Shown piece after piece: positions 40,009 through 53,695 of a DNA stretch of 64,000 bases. The stretch lies in contig OZ059899.1 of the NCBI GenBank assembly GCA_964057225.1, positions 2,294,001 to 2,358,000 on the forward strand, in the 5' to 3' direction. Position numbers and translations under genes: made by a program. Each line of letters begins with the position of its first letter. The stretch's first letter is position 1. The notes below the pieces were generated by a model, which ran no database searches, had not been told where the DNA came from, and saw only the letters and a program-made list of their open reading frames with translations. This stretch comes from Auanema rhodensis (lineage: Eukaryota; Nematoda; Chromadorea; Rhabditida; Rhabditidae).

Positions 40009-43000
40009 AGTATAGTGCATTCGATGCGGATTTTTAAGCTGCGTCGATCTGTGTTATCAGATTTGCGCTAGCTTAAAAATGCACCGAGATATCAACTGAT
40101 ATAAGTTCACACTTATATCCTCGATTTTCACCCTGAAGAATTAATTTTTTCGTTGAATAACATTATCCATCGTCTTTGCCTTGAAAAATGGAATCTAAAA
40201 ACATCTACTTTTTGCTAAATTATTTTGAAATTTTTCGAAAAAATTTTTGTCAAAATGTTTTTGGAAGCAATGTTGAGTGTACATGGAAACTCAACATACA
40301 CTAATGCATCATTTTTCAAACGATCATAACTAATTTTTGTATCAAGCGTTTCTCAATGTAGTATAGTGCATTCGATGCGGATTTTTAAGCTGCGTCGATC
40401 TGTGTTATCAGATTTGCGCTAACTTAAAAATGCACCGAGATATCAACTGATATAAGTTCACACTTATATCCTCGATTTTCACCCTGAACAATTAATTTTT
40501 TCGTTGAATAACATTGTCCATCGTCTTTGCCTTGAAAAAAGGAATCTAAAAACATCTACTTTTTGCTAAATTATTTTGAAATTTTTGGAAAAAATTTTTG
40601 TCAAAATGTTTTTGGAAGCAATGTTGAGTGTACATGGAAACTCAACATACACTAATGCATCATTTTTCAAACGATCATAACTAATTTTTGTATTAAGCGT
40701 TTCTCAATGTAGTATAGTGCATTCGATGCGGATTTTTAAGCTGCGTCGATCTGTGTTATCAGATTTGCGCTAACTTAAAAATGCACCGAGATATCAACTG
40801 ATATAAGTTCACACTTATATCCTCGATTTTCACCCTGAAGAATTAATTTTTTCGTTGAATAACATTATCCATCGTCTTTGCCTTGAAAAATGGAATCTAA
40901 AAACATCTACTTTTTGCTAAATTATTTTGAAATTTTTCGAAAAAATTTTTGTCAAAATGTTTTTGGAAGCAATGTTGAGTGTACATGGAAACTCAACATA
41001 CACTAATGCATCATTTTTCAAACGATCATAACTAATTTTTGTATCAAGCGTTTCTCAATGTAGTATAGTGCATTCGATGCGGATTTTTAAGCTGCGTCGA
41101 TCTGTGTTATCAGATTTGCGCTAACTTAAAAATGCACCGAGATATCAACTGATATAAGTTCACACTTATATCCTCGATTTTCACCCTGAACAATTAATTT
41201 TTTCGTTGAATAACATTGTCCATCGTCTTTGCCTTGAAAAATGGAATCTAAAAACATCTACTTTTTGCTAAATTATTTTGAAATTTTTCGAAAAAATTTT
41301 TGTCAAAATGTTTTTGGAAGCAATGTTGAGTGTACATGGAAACTCAACATACACTAATGCATCATTTTTCAAACAATCATAACTAATTTTTGTATTAAGC
41401 TTTTCTCAATGTAGTATAGTGCATTCGATGCGGATTTTTAAGCTGCGTCGATCTGTGTTATCAGATTTGCGCTAACTTAAAAATGCACCGAGATATCAAC
41501 TGATATAAGTTCACACTTATATCCTCGATTTTCACCCTGAACAATTAATTTTTTCGTTGAATAACATTGTCCATCGTCTTTGCCTTGAAAAATGGAATCT
41601 AAAAACATCTACTTTTTGCTAAATTATTTTGAAATTTTTCGAAAAAATTTTTGTCAAAATGTTTTTGGAAGCAATGTTGAGTGTACATGGAAACTCAACA
41701 TACACTAATGCATCATTTTTCAAACGATCATAACTAATTTTTGTATCAAGCGTTTCTCAATGTAGTATAGTGCATTCGATGCGGATTTTTAAGCTGCGTC
41801 GATCTGTGTTATCAGATTTGCGCTAACTTAAAAATGCACCGAGATATCAACTGATATAAGTTCACACTTATATCCTCGATTTTCACCCTGAACAATTAAT
41901 TTTTTCGTTGAATAACATTGTCCATCGTCTTTGCCTTGAAAAATGGAATCTAAAAACATCTACTTTTTGCTAAATTATTTTGAAATTTTTCGAAAAAATT
42001 TTTGTCAAAATGTTTTTGGAAGCAATGTTGAGTGTACATGGAAACTCAACATACACTAATGCATCATTTTTCAAACAATCATAACTAATTTTTGTATTAA
42101 GCTTTTCTCAATGTAGTATAGTGCATTCGATGCGGATTTTTAAGCTGCGTCGATCTGTGTTATCAGATTTGCGCTAACTTAAAAATGCACCGAGATATCA
42201 ACTGATATAAGTTCACACTTATATCCTCGATTTTCACCCTGAACAATTAATTTTTTCGTTGAATAACATTGTCTATCGTCTTTGCCTTGAAAAATGGAAT
42301 CTAAAAACATCTACTTTTTGCTAAATTATTTTGAAATTTTTCGAAAAAATTTTTGTCAAAATGTTTTTGGAAGCAATGTTGAGTGTACATGGAAACTCAA
42401 CATACACTAATGCATCATTTTTCAAACGATCATAACTAATTTTTGTATTAAGCTTTTCTCAATGTAGTATAGTTCATTCGATGCGGATTTTTAAGCTGCG
42501 TCGATCTGTGTTATCAGATTTGCGCTAACTTAAAAATGCACCGAGATATCAACTGATATAAGTTCACACTTATATCCTCGATTTTCACCCTGAAGAATTA
42601 ATTTTTTCGTTGAATAACATTATCCATCGTCTTTGCCTTGAAAAATGGAATCTAAAAACATCTACTTTTTGCTAAATTATTTTGAAATTTTTCGAAAAAA
42701 TTTTTGTCAAAATGTTTTTGGAAGCAATGTTGAGTGTACATGGAAACTCAACATACACTAATGCATCATTTTTCAAACGATCATAACTAATTTTTGTATC
42801 AAGCGTTTCTCAATGTAGTATAGTGCATTCGATGCGGATTTTTAAGCTGCGTCGATCTGTGTTATCAGATTTGCGCTAACTTAAAAATGCACCGAGATAT
42901 CAACTGATATAAGTTCACACTTATATCCTCGATTTTCACCCTGAACAATTAATTTTTTCGTTGAATAACATTGTCCATCGTCTTTGCCTTGAAAAATGGA

Positions 43001-45273
43001 ATCTAAAAACATCTACTTTTTGCTAAATTATTTTGAAATTTTTCGAAAAAATTTTTGTCAAAATGTTTTTGGAAGCAATGTTGAGTGTACATGGAAACTC
43101 AACATACACTAATGCATCATTTTTCAAACAATCATAACTAATTTTTGTATTAAGCTTTTCTCAATGTAGTATAGTGCATTCGATGCGGATTTTTAAGCTG
43201 CGTCGATCTGTGTTATCAGATTTGCGCTAACTTAAAAATGCACCGAGATATCAACTGATATAAGTTCACACTTATATCCTCGATTTTCACCCTGAACAAT
43301 TAATTTTTTCGTTGAATAACATTGTCCATCGTCTTTGCCTTGAAAAATGGAATCTAAAAACATCTACTTTTTGCTAAATTATTTTGAAATTTTTCGAAAA
43401 AATTTTTGTCAAAATGTTTTTGGAAGCAATGTTGAGTGTACATGGAAACTCAACATACACTAATGCATCATTTTTCAAACGATCATAACTAATTTTTGTA
43501 TCAAGCGTTTCTCAATGTAGTATAGTGCATTCGATGCGGATTTTTAAGCTGCGTCGATCTGTGTTATCAGATTTGCGCTAACTTAAAAATGCACCGAGAT
43601 ATCAACTGATATAAGTTCACACTTATATCCTCGATTTTCACCCTGAACAATTAATTTTTTCGTTGAATAACATTGTCCATCGTCTTTGCCTTGAAAAATG
43701 GAATCTAAAAACATCTACTTTTTGCTAAATTATTTTGAAATTTTTCGAAAAAATTTTTGTCAAAATGTTTTTGGAAGCAATGTTGAGTGTACATGGAAAC
43801 TCAACATACACTAATGCATCATTTTTCAAACAATCATAACTAATTTTTGTATTAAGCTTTTCTCAATGTAGTATAGTGCATTCGATGCGGATTTTTAAGC
43901 TGCGTCGATCTGTGTTATCAGATTTGCGCTAACTTAAAAATGCACCGAGATATCAACTGATATAAGTTCACACTTATATCCTCGATTTTCACCCTGAACA
44001 ATTAATTTTTTCGTTGAATAACATTGTCTATCGTCTTTGCCTTGAAAAATGGAATCTAAAAACATCTACTTTTTGCTAAATTATTTTGAAATTTTTCGAA
44101 AAAATTTTTGTCAAAATGTTTTTGGAAGCAATGTTGAGTGTACATGGAAACTCAACATACACTAATGCATCATTTTTCAAACGATCATAACTAATTTTTG
44201 TATTAAGCTTTTCTCAATGTAGTATAGTTCATTCGATGCGGATTTTTAAGCTGCGTCGATCTGTGTTATCAGATTTGCGCTAACTTAAAAATGCACCGAG
44301 ATATCAACTGATATAAGTTCACACTTATATCCTCGATTTTCACCCTGAAGAATTAATTTTTTCGTTGAATAACATTATCCATCGTCTTTGCCTTGAAAAA
44401 TGGAATCTAAAAACATCTACTTTTTGCTAAATTATTTTGAAATTTTTCGAAAAAATTTTTGTCAAAATGTTTTTGGAAGCAATGTTGAGTGTACATGGAA
44501 ACTCAACATACACTAATGCATCATTTTTCAAACGATCATAACTAATTTTTGTATCAAGCGTTTCTCAATGTAGTATAGTGCATTCGATGCGGATTTTTAA
44601 GCTGCGTCGATCTGTGTTATCAGATTTGCGCTAACTTAAAAATGCACCGAGATATCAACTGATATAAGTTCACACTTATATCCTCGATTTTCACCCTGAA
44701 CAATTAATTTTTTCGTTGAATAACATTGTCCATCGTCTTTGCCTTGAAAAATGGAATCTAAAAACATCTACTTTTTGCTAAATTATTTTGAAATTTTTCG
44801 AAAAAATTTTTGTCAAAATGTTTTTGGAAGCAATGTTGAGTGTACATGGAAACTCAACATACACTAATGCATCATTTTTCAAACAATCATAACTAATTTT
44901 TGTATTAAGCTTTTCTCAATGTAGTATAGTGCATTCGATGCGGATTTTTAAGCTGCGTCGATCTGTGTTATCAGATTTGCGCTAACTTAAAAATGCACCG
45001 AGATATCAACTGATATAAGTTCACACTTATATCCTCGATTTTCACCCTGAACAATTAATTTTTTCGTTGAATAACATTGTCTATCGTCTTTGCCTTGAAA
45101 AATGGAATCTAAAAACATCTACTTTTTGCTAAATTATTTTGAAATTTTTCGAAAAAATTTTTGTCAAAATGTTTTTGGAAGCAATGTTGAGTGTACATGG
45201 AAACTCAACATACACTAATGCATCATTTTTCAAACAATCATAACTAATTTGTGTATTAAGCGTTTCTTAATGT
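40009..45273 (+). repeat. Units 115-129: A63-rich 5-unit HOR (1,755 bp)
   Basis: Units 117-121 (40,711-42,465) recur as units 122-126 (42,466-44,220), and the copy continues in units 127-128 (44,221-44,922). The first unit of copies two and three shares G9T (42,474 and 44,229), absent from copy one, so copy three derives from copy two. All units from 40,360 to 45,273 carry A63. The unit at 40,360 has A181 with C228G. No pattern is shared with the 5-unit HOR at 8,074 beyond its length. Confidence 0.85.
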
Positions 45274-47730
45274 AGTATAGTGCATTCGATGCGGATTTTT
45301 AAGCTGCGTCGATCTGTGTTATCAGATTTGTGCTAGCTTAAAAATGCACCGAGATATCAACTGATATAAGTTCACACTTATATCCTCGATTTTCACCCTG
45401 AAGAATTAATTTTTTCGTTGAATAACATTATCCATCGTCTTTGCCTTGAAAAATGGAATCTAAAAACATCTACTTTTTGCTAAATTATTATGAAATTTTT
45501 CGAAAAAATTTTTGTCAAAATGTTTTTGGAAGCAATGTTGAGTGTACATGGAAACTCAACATACACTAATGCATCATTTTTCAAACGATCATAACTAATT
45601 TTTGTATCAAGCGTTTCTCAATGTAGTATAGTGCATTCGATGCGGATTTTTAAGCTGCGTCGATCTGTGTTATCAGATTTGCGCTAGCTTAAAAATGCAC
45701 CGAGATATCAACTGATATAAGTTCACACTTATATCCTCGATTTTCACCCTGAAGAATTAATTTTTTCGTTGAATAACATTATCCATCGTCTTTGCCTTGA
45801 AAAATGGAATCTAAAAACATCTACTTTTTGCTAAATTATTATGAAATTTTTCGAAAAAATTTTTGTCAAAATGTTTTTGGAAGCAATGTTGAGTGTACAT
45901 GGAAACTCAACATACACTAATGCATCATTTTTCAAACGATCATAACTAATTTTTGTATCAAGCGTTTCTCAATGTAGTATAGTGCATTCGATGCGGATTT
46001 TTAAGCTGCGTCGATCTGTGTTATCAGATTTGCGCTAGCTTAAAAATGCACCGAGATATCAACTGATATAAGTTCACACTTATATCCTCGATTTTCACCC
46101 TGAAGAATTAATTTTTTCGTTGAATAACATTATCCATCGTCTTTGCCTTGAAAAATGGAATCTAAAAACATCTACTTTTTGCTAAATTATTATGAAATTT
46201 TTCGAAAAAATTTTTGTCAAAATGTTTTTGGAAGCAATGTTGAGTGTACATGGAAACTCAACATACACTAATGCATCATTTTTCAAACGATCATAACTAA
46301 TTTTTGTATCAAGCGTTTCTCAATGTAGTATAGTGCATTCGATGCGGATTTTTAAGCTGCGTCGATCTGTGTTATCAGATTTGCGCTAACTTAAAAATGC
46401 ACCGAGATATCAACTGATATAAGTTCACACTTATATCCTCGATTTTCACCCTGAACAATTAATTTTTTCGTTGAATAACATTGTCCATCGTCTTTGCCTT
46501 GAAAAATGGAATCTAAAAACATCTACTTTTTGCTAAATTATTTTGAAATTTTTCGAAAAAATTTTTGTCAAAATGTTTTTGGAAGCAATGTTGAGTGTAC
46601 ATGGAAACTCAACATACACTAATGCATCATTTTTCAAACAATCATAACTAATTTGTGTATTAAGCGTTTCTTAATGTAGTATAGTGCATTCGATGCGGAT
46701 TTTTAAGCTGCGTCGATCTGTGTTATCAGATTTGTGCTAGCTTAAAAATGCACCGAGATATCAACTGATATAAGTTCACACTTATATCCTCGATTTTCAC
46801 CCTGAAGAATTAATTTTTTCGTTGAATAACATTATCCATCGTCTTTGCCTTGAAAAATGGAATCTAAAAACATCTACTTTTTGCTAAATTATTATGAAAT
46901 TTTTCGAAAAAATTTTTGTCAAAATGTTTTTGGAAGCAATGTTGAGTGTACATGGAAACTCAACATACACTAATGCATCATTTTTCAAACGATCATAACT
47001 AATTTTTGTATCAAGCGTTTCTCAATGTAGTATAGTGCATTCGATGCGGATTTTTAAGCTGCGTCGATCTGTGTTATCAGATTTGCGCTAGCTTAAAAAT
47101 GCACCGAGATATCAACTGATATAAGTTCACACTTATATCCTCGATTTTCACCCTGAAGAATTAATTTTTTCGTTGAATAACATTATCCATCGTCTTTGCC
47201 TTGAAAAATGGAATCTAAAAACATCTACTTTTTGCTAAATTATTATGAAATTTTTCGAAAAAATTTTTGTCAAAATGTTTTTGGAAGCAATGTTGAGTGT
47301 ACATGGAAACTCAACATACACTAATGCATCATTTTTCAAACGATCATAACTAATTTTTGTATCAAGCGTTTCTCAATGTAGTATAGTGCATTCGATGCGG
47401 ATTTTTAAGCTGCGTCGATCTGTGTTATCAGATTTGCGCTAACTTAAAAATGCACCGAGATATCAACTGATATAAGTTCACACTTATATCCTCGATTTTC
47501 ACCCTGAACAATTAATTTTTTCATTGAATAACATTGTCCATCGTCTTTGCCTTGAAAAATGGAATCTAAAAACATCTACTTTTTGCTAAATTATTTTGAA
47601 ATTTTTCGAAAAAATTTTTGTCAAAATGTTTTTGGAAGCAATGTTGAGTGTACATGGAAACTCAACATACACTAATGCATCATTTTTCAAACGATCATAA
47701 CTAATTTTTGTATCAAACGTTTCTCAATGT
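45274..47730 (+). repeat. Units 130-136: T217A units in 3-4 unit repeats
   Basis: Units at 45,274; 45,625; 45,976; 46,678 and 47,029 share T217A (attattatg), which is found nowhere else in the window. Units 45,625 and 45,976 look identical, a single-unit duplication. The unit at 45,274 and the one at 46,678 also share C58T, marking starts of two successive copies 1,404 bp apart. Unit 136 (47,380) has G144A in the CENP-B-like word. Confidence 0.85.
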
Positions 47731-48432
47731 AGTATAGTGCATTCGATGCGGATTTTTAAGCTGCGTCGATCTGTGTTATCAGATTTGCGCTAGCTTAAAA
47801 ATGCACCGAGATATCAACTGATATAAGTTCACACTTATATCCTCGATTTTCACCCTGAACAATTAATTTTTTCGTTGAATAACATTGTCCATCGTCTTTG
47901 CCTTGAAAAAAGGAATCTAAAAACATCTACTTTTTGCTAAATTATTTTGAAATTTTTGGAAAAAATTTTTGTCAAAATGTTTTTGGAAGCAATGTTGAGT
48001 GTACATGGAAACTCAACATACACTAATGCATCATTTTTCAAACGATCATAACTAATTTTTGTATTAAGCGTTTCTCAATGTAGTATAGTGCATTCGATGC
48101 GGATTTTTAAGCTGCGTCGATCTGTGTTATCAGATTTGCGCTAGCTTAAAAATGCACCGAGATATGAACTGATATAAGTTCACACTTATATCCTCGATTT
48201 TCACCCTGAACAATTAATTTTTTCGTTGAATAACATTGTCCATCGTCTTTGCCTTGAAAAAAGGAATCTAAAAACATCTACTTTTTGCTAAATTATTTTG
48301 AAATTTTTGGAAAAAATTTTTGTCAAAATGTTTTTGGAAGCAATGTTGAGTGTACATGGAAACTCAACATACACTAATGCATCATTTTTCAAACAATCAT
48401 AACTAATTTTTGTATTAAGCTTTTCTCAATGT
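47731..48432 (+). repeat. Units 137-138: A181/G228 pair
   Basis: Two units (47,731 and 48,082) with C130, A181 and C228G link the T217A group to the next HOR. Unit 138 has a private C85G (gatatg), at the edge of dyad 2, and a tail with A314 and attaagctt, an unusual body and tail combination that suggests exchange within the unit. Confidence 0.7.
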
Positions 48433-51400
48433 AGTATAGTGCATTCGATGCGGATTTTTAAGCTGCGTCGATCTGTGTTATCAGATTTGCGCTAACTTAA
48501 AAATGCACCGAGATATCAACTGATATAAGTTCACACTTATATCCTCGATTTTCACCCTGAACAATTAATTTTTTCGATGAATAACATTGTCTATCGTCTT
48601 TGCCTTGAAAAATGGAATCTGAAAACATCTACTTTTTGCTAAATTATTTTGAAATTTTTCGAAAAAATTTTTGTCAAAATGTTTTTGGAAGCAATGTTGA
48701 GTGTACATGGAAACTCAACATACACTAATGCATCATTTTTCAAACGATCATAACTAATTTTTGTATTAAGCTTTTCTCAATGTAGTATAGTGCATTCGAT
48801 GCGGATTTTTAAGCTGCGTCGATCTGTGTTATCAGATTTGCGCTAACTTAAAAATGCACCGAGATATCAACTGATATAAGTTCACACTTATATCCTCGAT
48901 TTTCACCCTGAAGAATTAATTTTTTCGTTGAATAACATTATCCATCGTCTTTGCCTTGAAAAATGGAATTTAAAAACATCTACTTTTTGCTAAATTATTT
49001 TGAAATTTTTCGAAAAAATTTTTGTCAAAATGTTTTTGGAAGCAATGTTGAGTGTACATGGAAACTCAACATACACTAATGCATCATTTTTCAAACGATC
49101 ATAACTAATTTTTGTATCAAGCGTTTCTCAATGTAGTATAGTGCATTCGATGCGGATTTTTAAGCTGCGTCGATCTGTGTTATCAGATTTGCGCTAACTT
49201 AAAAATGCACCGAGATATCAACTGATATAAGTTCACACTTATATCCTCGATTTTCACCCTGAACAATTAATTTTTTCGTTGAATAACATTGTCCATCGTC
49301 TTTGCCTTGAAAAATGGAATCTAAAAACATCTACTTTTTGCTAAATTATTTTGAAATTTTTCGAAAAAATTTTTGTCAAAATGTTTTTGGAAGCAATGTT
49401 GAGTGTACATGGAAACTCAACATACACTAATGCATCATTTTTCAAACGATCATAACTAATTTTTGTATCAAACGTTTCTCAATGTAGTATAGTGCATTCG
49501 ATGCGGATTTTTAAGCTGCGTCGATCTGTGTTATCAGATTTGCGCTAGCTTAGAAATGCACCGAGATATCAACTGATATAAGTTCACACTTATATCCTCG
49601 ATTTTCACCCTGAACAATTAATTTTTTCGTTGAATAACATTGTCCATCGTCTTTGCCTTGAAAAAAGGAATCTAAAAACATCTACTTTTTGCTAAATTAT
49701 TTTGAAATTTTTGGAAAAAATTTTTGTCAAAATGTTTTTGGAAGCAATGTTGAGTGTACATGGAAACTCAACATACACTAATGCATCATTTTTCAAACGA
49801 TCATAACTAATTTTTGTATTCAGCGTTTCTCAATGTAGTATAGTGCATTCGATGCGGATTTTTAAGCTGTGTCGATCTGTGTTATCAGATTTGCGCTAGC
49901 TTAAAAATGCACCGAGATATCAACTGATATAAGTTCACACTTATATCCTCGATTTTCACCCTGAACAATTAATTTTTTCGTTGAATAACATTGTCCATCG
50001 TCTTTGCCTTGAAAAAAGGAATCTAAAAACATCTACTTTTTGCTAAATTATTTTGAAATTTTTGGAAAAAATTTTTGTCAAAATGTTTTTGGAAGCAATG
50101 TTGAGTGTACATGGAAACTCAACATACACTAATGCATCATTTTTCAAACGATCATAACTAATTTTTGTATTCAGCGTTTCTCAATGTAGTATAGTGCATT
50201 CGATGCGGATTTTTAAGCTGCGTCGATCTGTGTTATCAGATTTGCGCTAACTTAAAAATGCACCGAGATATCAACTGATATAAGTTCACACTTATATCCT
50301 CGATTTTCACCCTGAACAATTAATTTTTTCGATGAATAACATTGTCTATCGTCTTTGCCTTGAAAAATGGAATCTGAAAACATCTACTTTTTGCTAAATT
50401 ATTTTGAAATTTTTCGAAAAAATTTTTGTCAAAATGTTTTTGGAAGCAATGTTGAGTGTACATGGAAACTCAACATACACTAATGCATCATTTTTCAAAC
50501 GATCATAACTAATTTTTGTATTAAGCTTTTCTCAATGTAGTATAGTGCATTCGATGCGGATTTTTAAGCTGCGTCGATCTGTGTTATCAGATTTGCGCTA
50601 ACTTAAAAATGCACCGAGATATCAACTGATATAAGTTCACACTTATATCCTCGATTTTCACCCTGAAGAATTAATTTTTTCGTTGAATAACATTATCCAT
50701 CGTCTTTGCCTTGAAAAATGGAATTTAAAAACATCTACTTTTTGCTAAATTATTTTGAAATTTTTCGAAAAAATTTTTGTCAAAATGTTTTTGGAAGCAA
50801 TGTTGAGTGTACATGGAAACTCAACATACACTAATGCATCATTTTTCAAACGATCATAACTAATTTTTGTATCAAGCGTTTCTCAATGTAGTATAGTGCA
50901 TTCGATGCGGATTTTTAAGCTGCGTCGATCTGTGTTATCAGATTTGCGCTAACTTAAAAATGCACCGAGATATCAACTGATATAAGTTCACACTTATATC
51001 CTCGATTTTCACCCTGAACAATTAATTTTTTCGTTGAATAACATTGTCCATCGTCTTTGCCTTGAAAAATGGAATCTAAAAACATCTACTTTTTGCTAAA
51101 TTATTTTGAAATTTTTCGAAAAAATTTTTGTCAAAATGTTTTTGGAAGCAATGTTGAGTGTACATGGAAACTCAACATACACTAATGCATCATTTTTCAA
51201 ACGATCATAACTAATTTTTGTATCAAACGTTTCTCAATGTAGTATAGTGCATTCGATGCGGATTTTTAAGCTGCGTCGATCTGTGTTATCAGATTTGCGC
51301 TAGCTTAGAAATGCACCGAGATATCAACTGATATAAGTTCACACTTATATCCTCGATTTTCACCCTGAACAATTAATTTTTTCGTTGAATAACATTGTCC

Positions 51401-51942
51401 ATCGTCTTTGCCTTGAAAAAAGGAATCTAAAAACATCTACTTTTTGCTAAATTATTTTGAAATTTTTGGAAAAAATTTTTGTCAAAATGTTTTTGGAAGC
51501 AATGTTGAGTGTACATGGAAACTCAACATACACTAATGCATCATTTTTCAAACGATCATAACTAATTTTTGTATTCAGCGTTTCTCAATGTAGTATAGTG
51601 CATTCGATGCGGATTTTTAAGCTGTGTCGATCTGTGTTATCAGATTTGCGCTAGCTTAAAAATGCACCGAGATATCAACTGATATAAGTTCACACTTATA
51701 TCCTCGATTTTCACCCTGAACAATTAATTTTTTCGTTGAATAACATTGTCCATCGTCTTTGCCTTGAAAAAAGGAATCTAAAAACATCTACTTTTTGCTA
51801 AATTATTTTGAAATTTTTGGAAAAAATTTTTGTCAAAATGTTTTTGGAAGCAATGTTGAGTGTACATGGAAACTCAACATACACTAATGCATCATTTTTC
51901 AAACGATCATAACTAATTTTTGTATCAAGCGTTTCTCGATGT
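48433..51942 (+). repeat. Units 139-148: 5-unit HOR, two tandem copies
   Basis: Copy one is 48,433-50,187 and copy two 50,188-51,942. Order: T145A/A189G unit; A63 with T187; A63/C130 with A338 tail; a unit with agcttagaaatg (A68G or A69G region); a unit with C34T. Private markers in units four and five occur in both copies (49,486/51,241 and 49,837/51,592). The only difference I saw is the last tail: attcagcg...caatg at 50,170 against atcaagcg...cgatg at 51,925. Confidence 0.85.
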
Positions 51943-53695
51943 AGTATAGTGCATTCGATGCGGATTTTTAAGCTGCGTCGATCTGTGTTATCAGATTTGC
52001 GCTAGCTTAAAATGCACCGAGATATCAACTGATATAAGTTCACACTTATATCCTCGATTTTCACCCTGAAGAATTAATTTTTTCGTTGAATAACATTGTC
52101 TATCGTCTTTGCCTTGAAAAATGGAATCTAAAAACATCTACTTTTTGCTAAATTATTTTGAAATTTTTCGAAAAAATTTTTGTCAAAATGTTTTTGGAAG
52201 CAATGTTGAGTGTACATGGAAACTCAACATACACTAATGCATCATTTTTCAAACGATCATAACTAATTTTTGTATTAAGCTTTTCTCAATGTAGTATAGT
52301 GCATTCGATGCGGATTTTTAAGCTGCGTCGATCTGTGTTATCAGATTTGCGCTAGCTTAAAAGTGCACCGAGATATCAACTGATATAAGTTCACACTTAT
52401 ATCCTCGATTTTCACCCTGAAGAATTAATTTTTTCGTTGAATAACATTGTCTATCGTCTTTGCCTTGAAAAATGGAATCTAAAAACATCTACTTTTTGCT
52501 AAATTATTTTGAAATTTTTCGAAAAAATTTTTGTCAAAATGTTTTTGGAAGCAATGTTGAGTGTACATGGAAACTCAACATACACTAATGCATCATTTTT
52601 CAAACGATCATAACTAATTTTTGTATCAAGCGTTTCTCAATGTAGTATAGTGCATTCGATGCGGATTTTTAAGCTGCGTCGATCTGTGTTATCAGATTTG
52701 CGCTAGCTTAAAAATGCACCGAGATATCAACTGATATAAGTTCACACTTATATCCTCGATTTTCACCCTGAAGAATTAATTTTTTCGTTGAATAACATTA
52801 TCCATCGTCTTTGCCTTGAAAAATGGAATCTAAAAACATCTACTTTTTGCTAAATTATTTTGAAATTTTTCGAAAAAATTTTTGTCAAAATGTTTTTGGA
52901 AGCAATGTTGAGTGTACATGGAAACTCAACATACACTAATGCATCATTTTTCAAACGATCATAACTAATTTTTGTATCAAGCGTTTCTCGATGTAGTATA
53001 GTGCATTCGATGCGGATTTTTAAGCTGCGTCGATCTGTGTTATCAGATTTGCGCTAGCTTAAAATGCACCGAGATATCAACTGATATAAGTTCACACTTA
53101 TATCCTCGATTTTCACCCTGAAGAATTAATTTTTTCGTTGAATAACATTGTCTATCGTCTTTGCCTTGAAAAATGGAATCTAAAAACATCTACTTTTTGC
53201 TAAATTATTTTGAAATTTTTCGAAAAAATTTTTGTCAAAATGTTTTTGGAAGCAATGTTGAGTGTACATGGAAACTCAACATACACTAATGCATCATTTT
53301 TCAAACGATCATAACTAATTTTTGTATTAAGCTTTTCTCAATGTAGTATAGTGCATTCGATGCGGATTTTTAAGCTGCGTCGATCTGTGTTATCAGATTT
53401 GCGCTAGCTTAAAAGTGCACCGAGATATCAACTGATATAAGTTCACACTTATATCCTCGATTTTCACCCTGAAGAATTAATTTTTTCGTTGAATAACATT
53501 GTCTATCGTCTTTGCCTTGAAAAATGGAATCTAAAAACATCTACTTTTTGCTAAATTATTTTGAAATTTTTCGAAAAAATTTTTGTCAAAATGTTTTTGG
53601 AAGCAATGTTGAGTGTACATGGAAACTCAACATACACTAATGCATCATTTTTCAAACGATCATAACTAATTTTTGTATCAAGCGTTTCTCAATGT
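51943..53695 (+). repeat. Units 149-153: 3-unit HOR (1,052 bp) with 350-bp units
   Basis: Units 149 (51,943-52,292) and 152 (52,995-53,344) lack one A in the A run at 67-71, shortening the right arm of dyad 1 and making 350-bp units. Each is followed by a G71 unit (52,293 and 53,345). Unit 151 (52,644) completes the first copy. The spacing of 1,052 bp is three units less the one deleted base. Confidence 0.85.
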
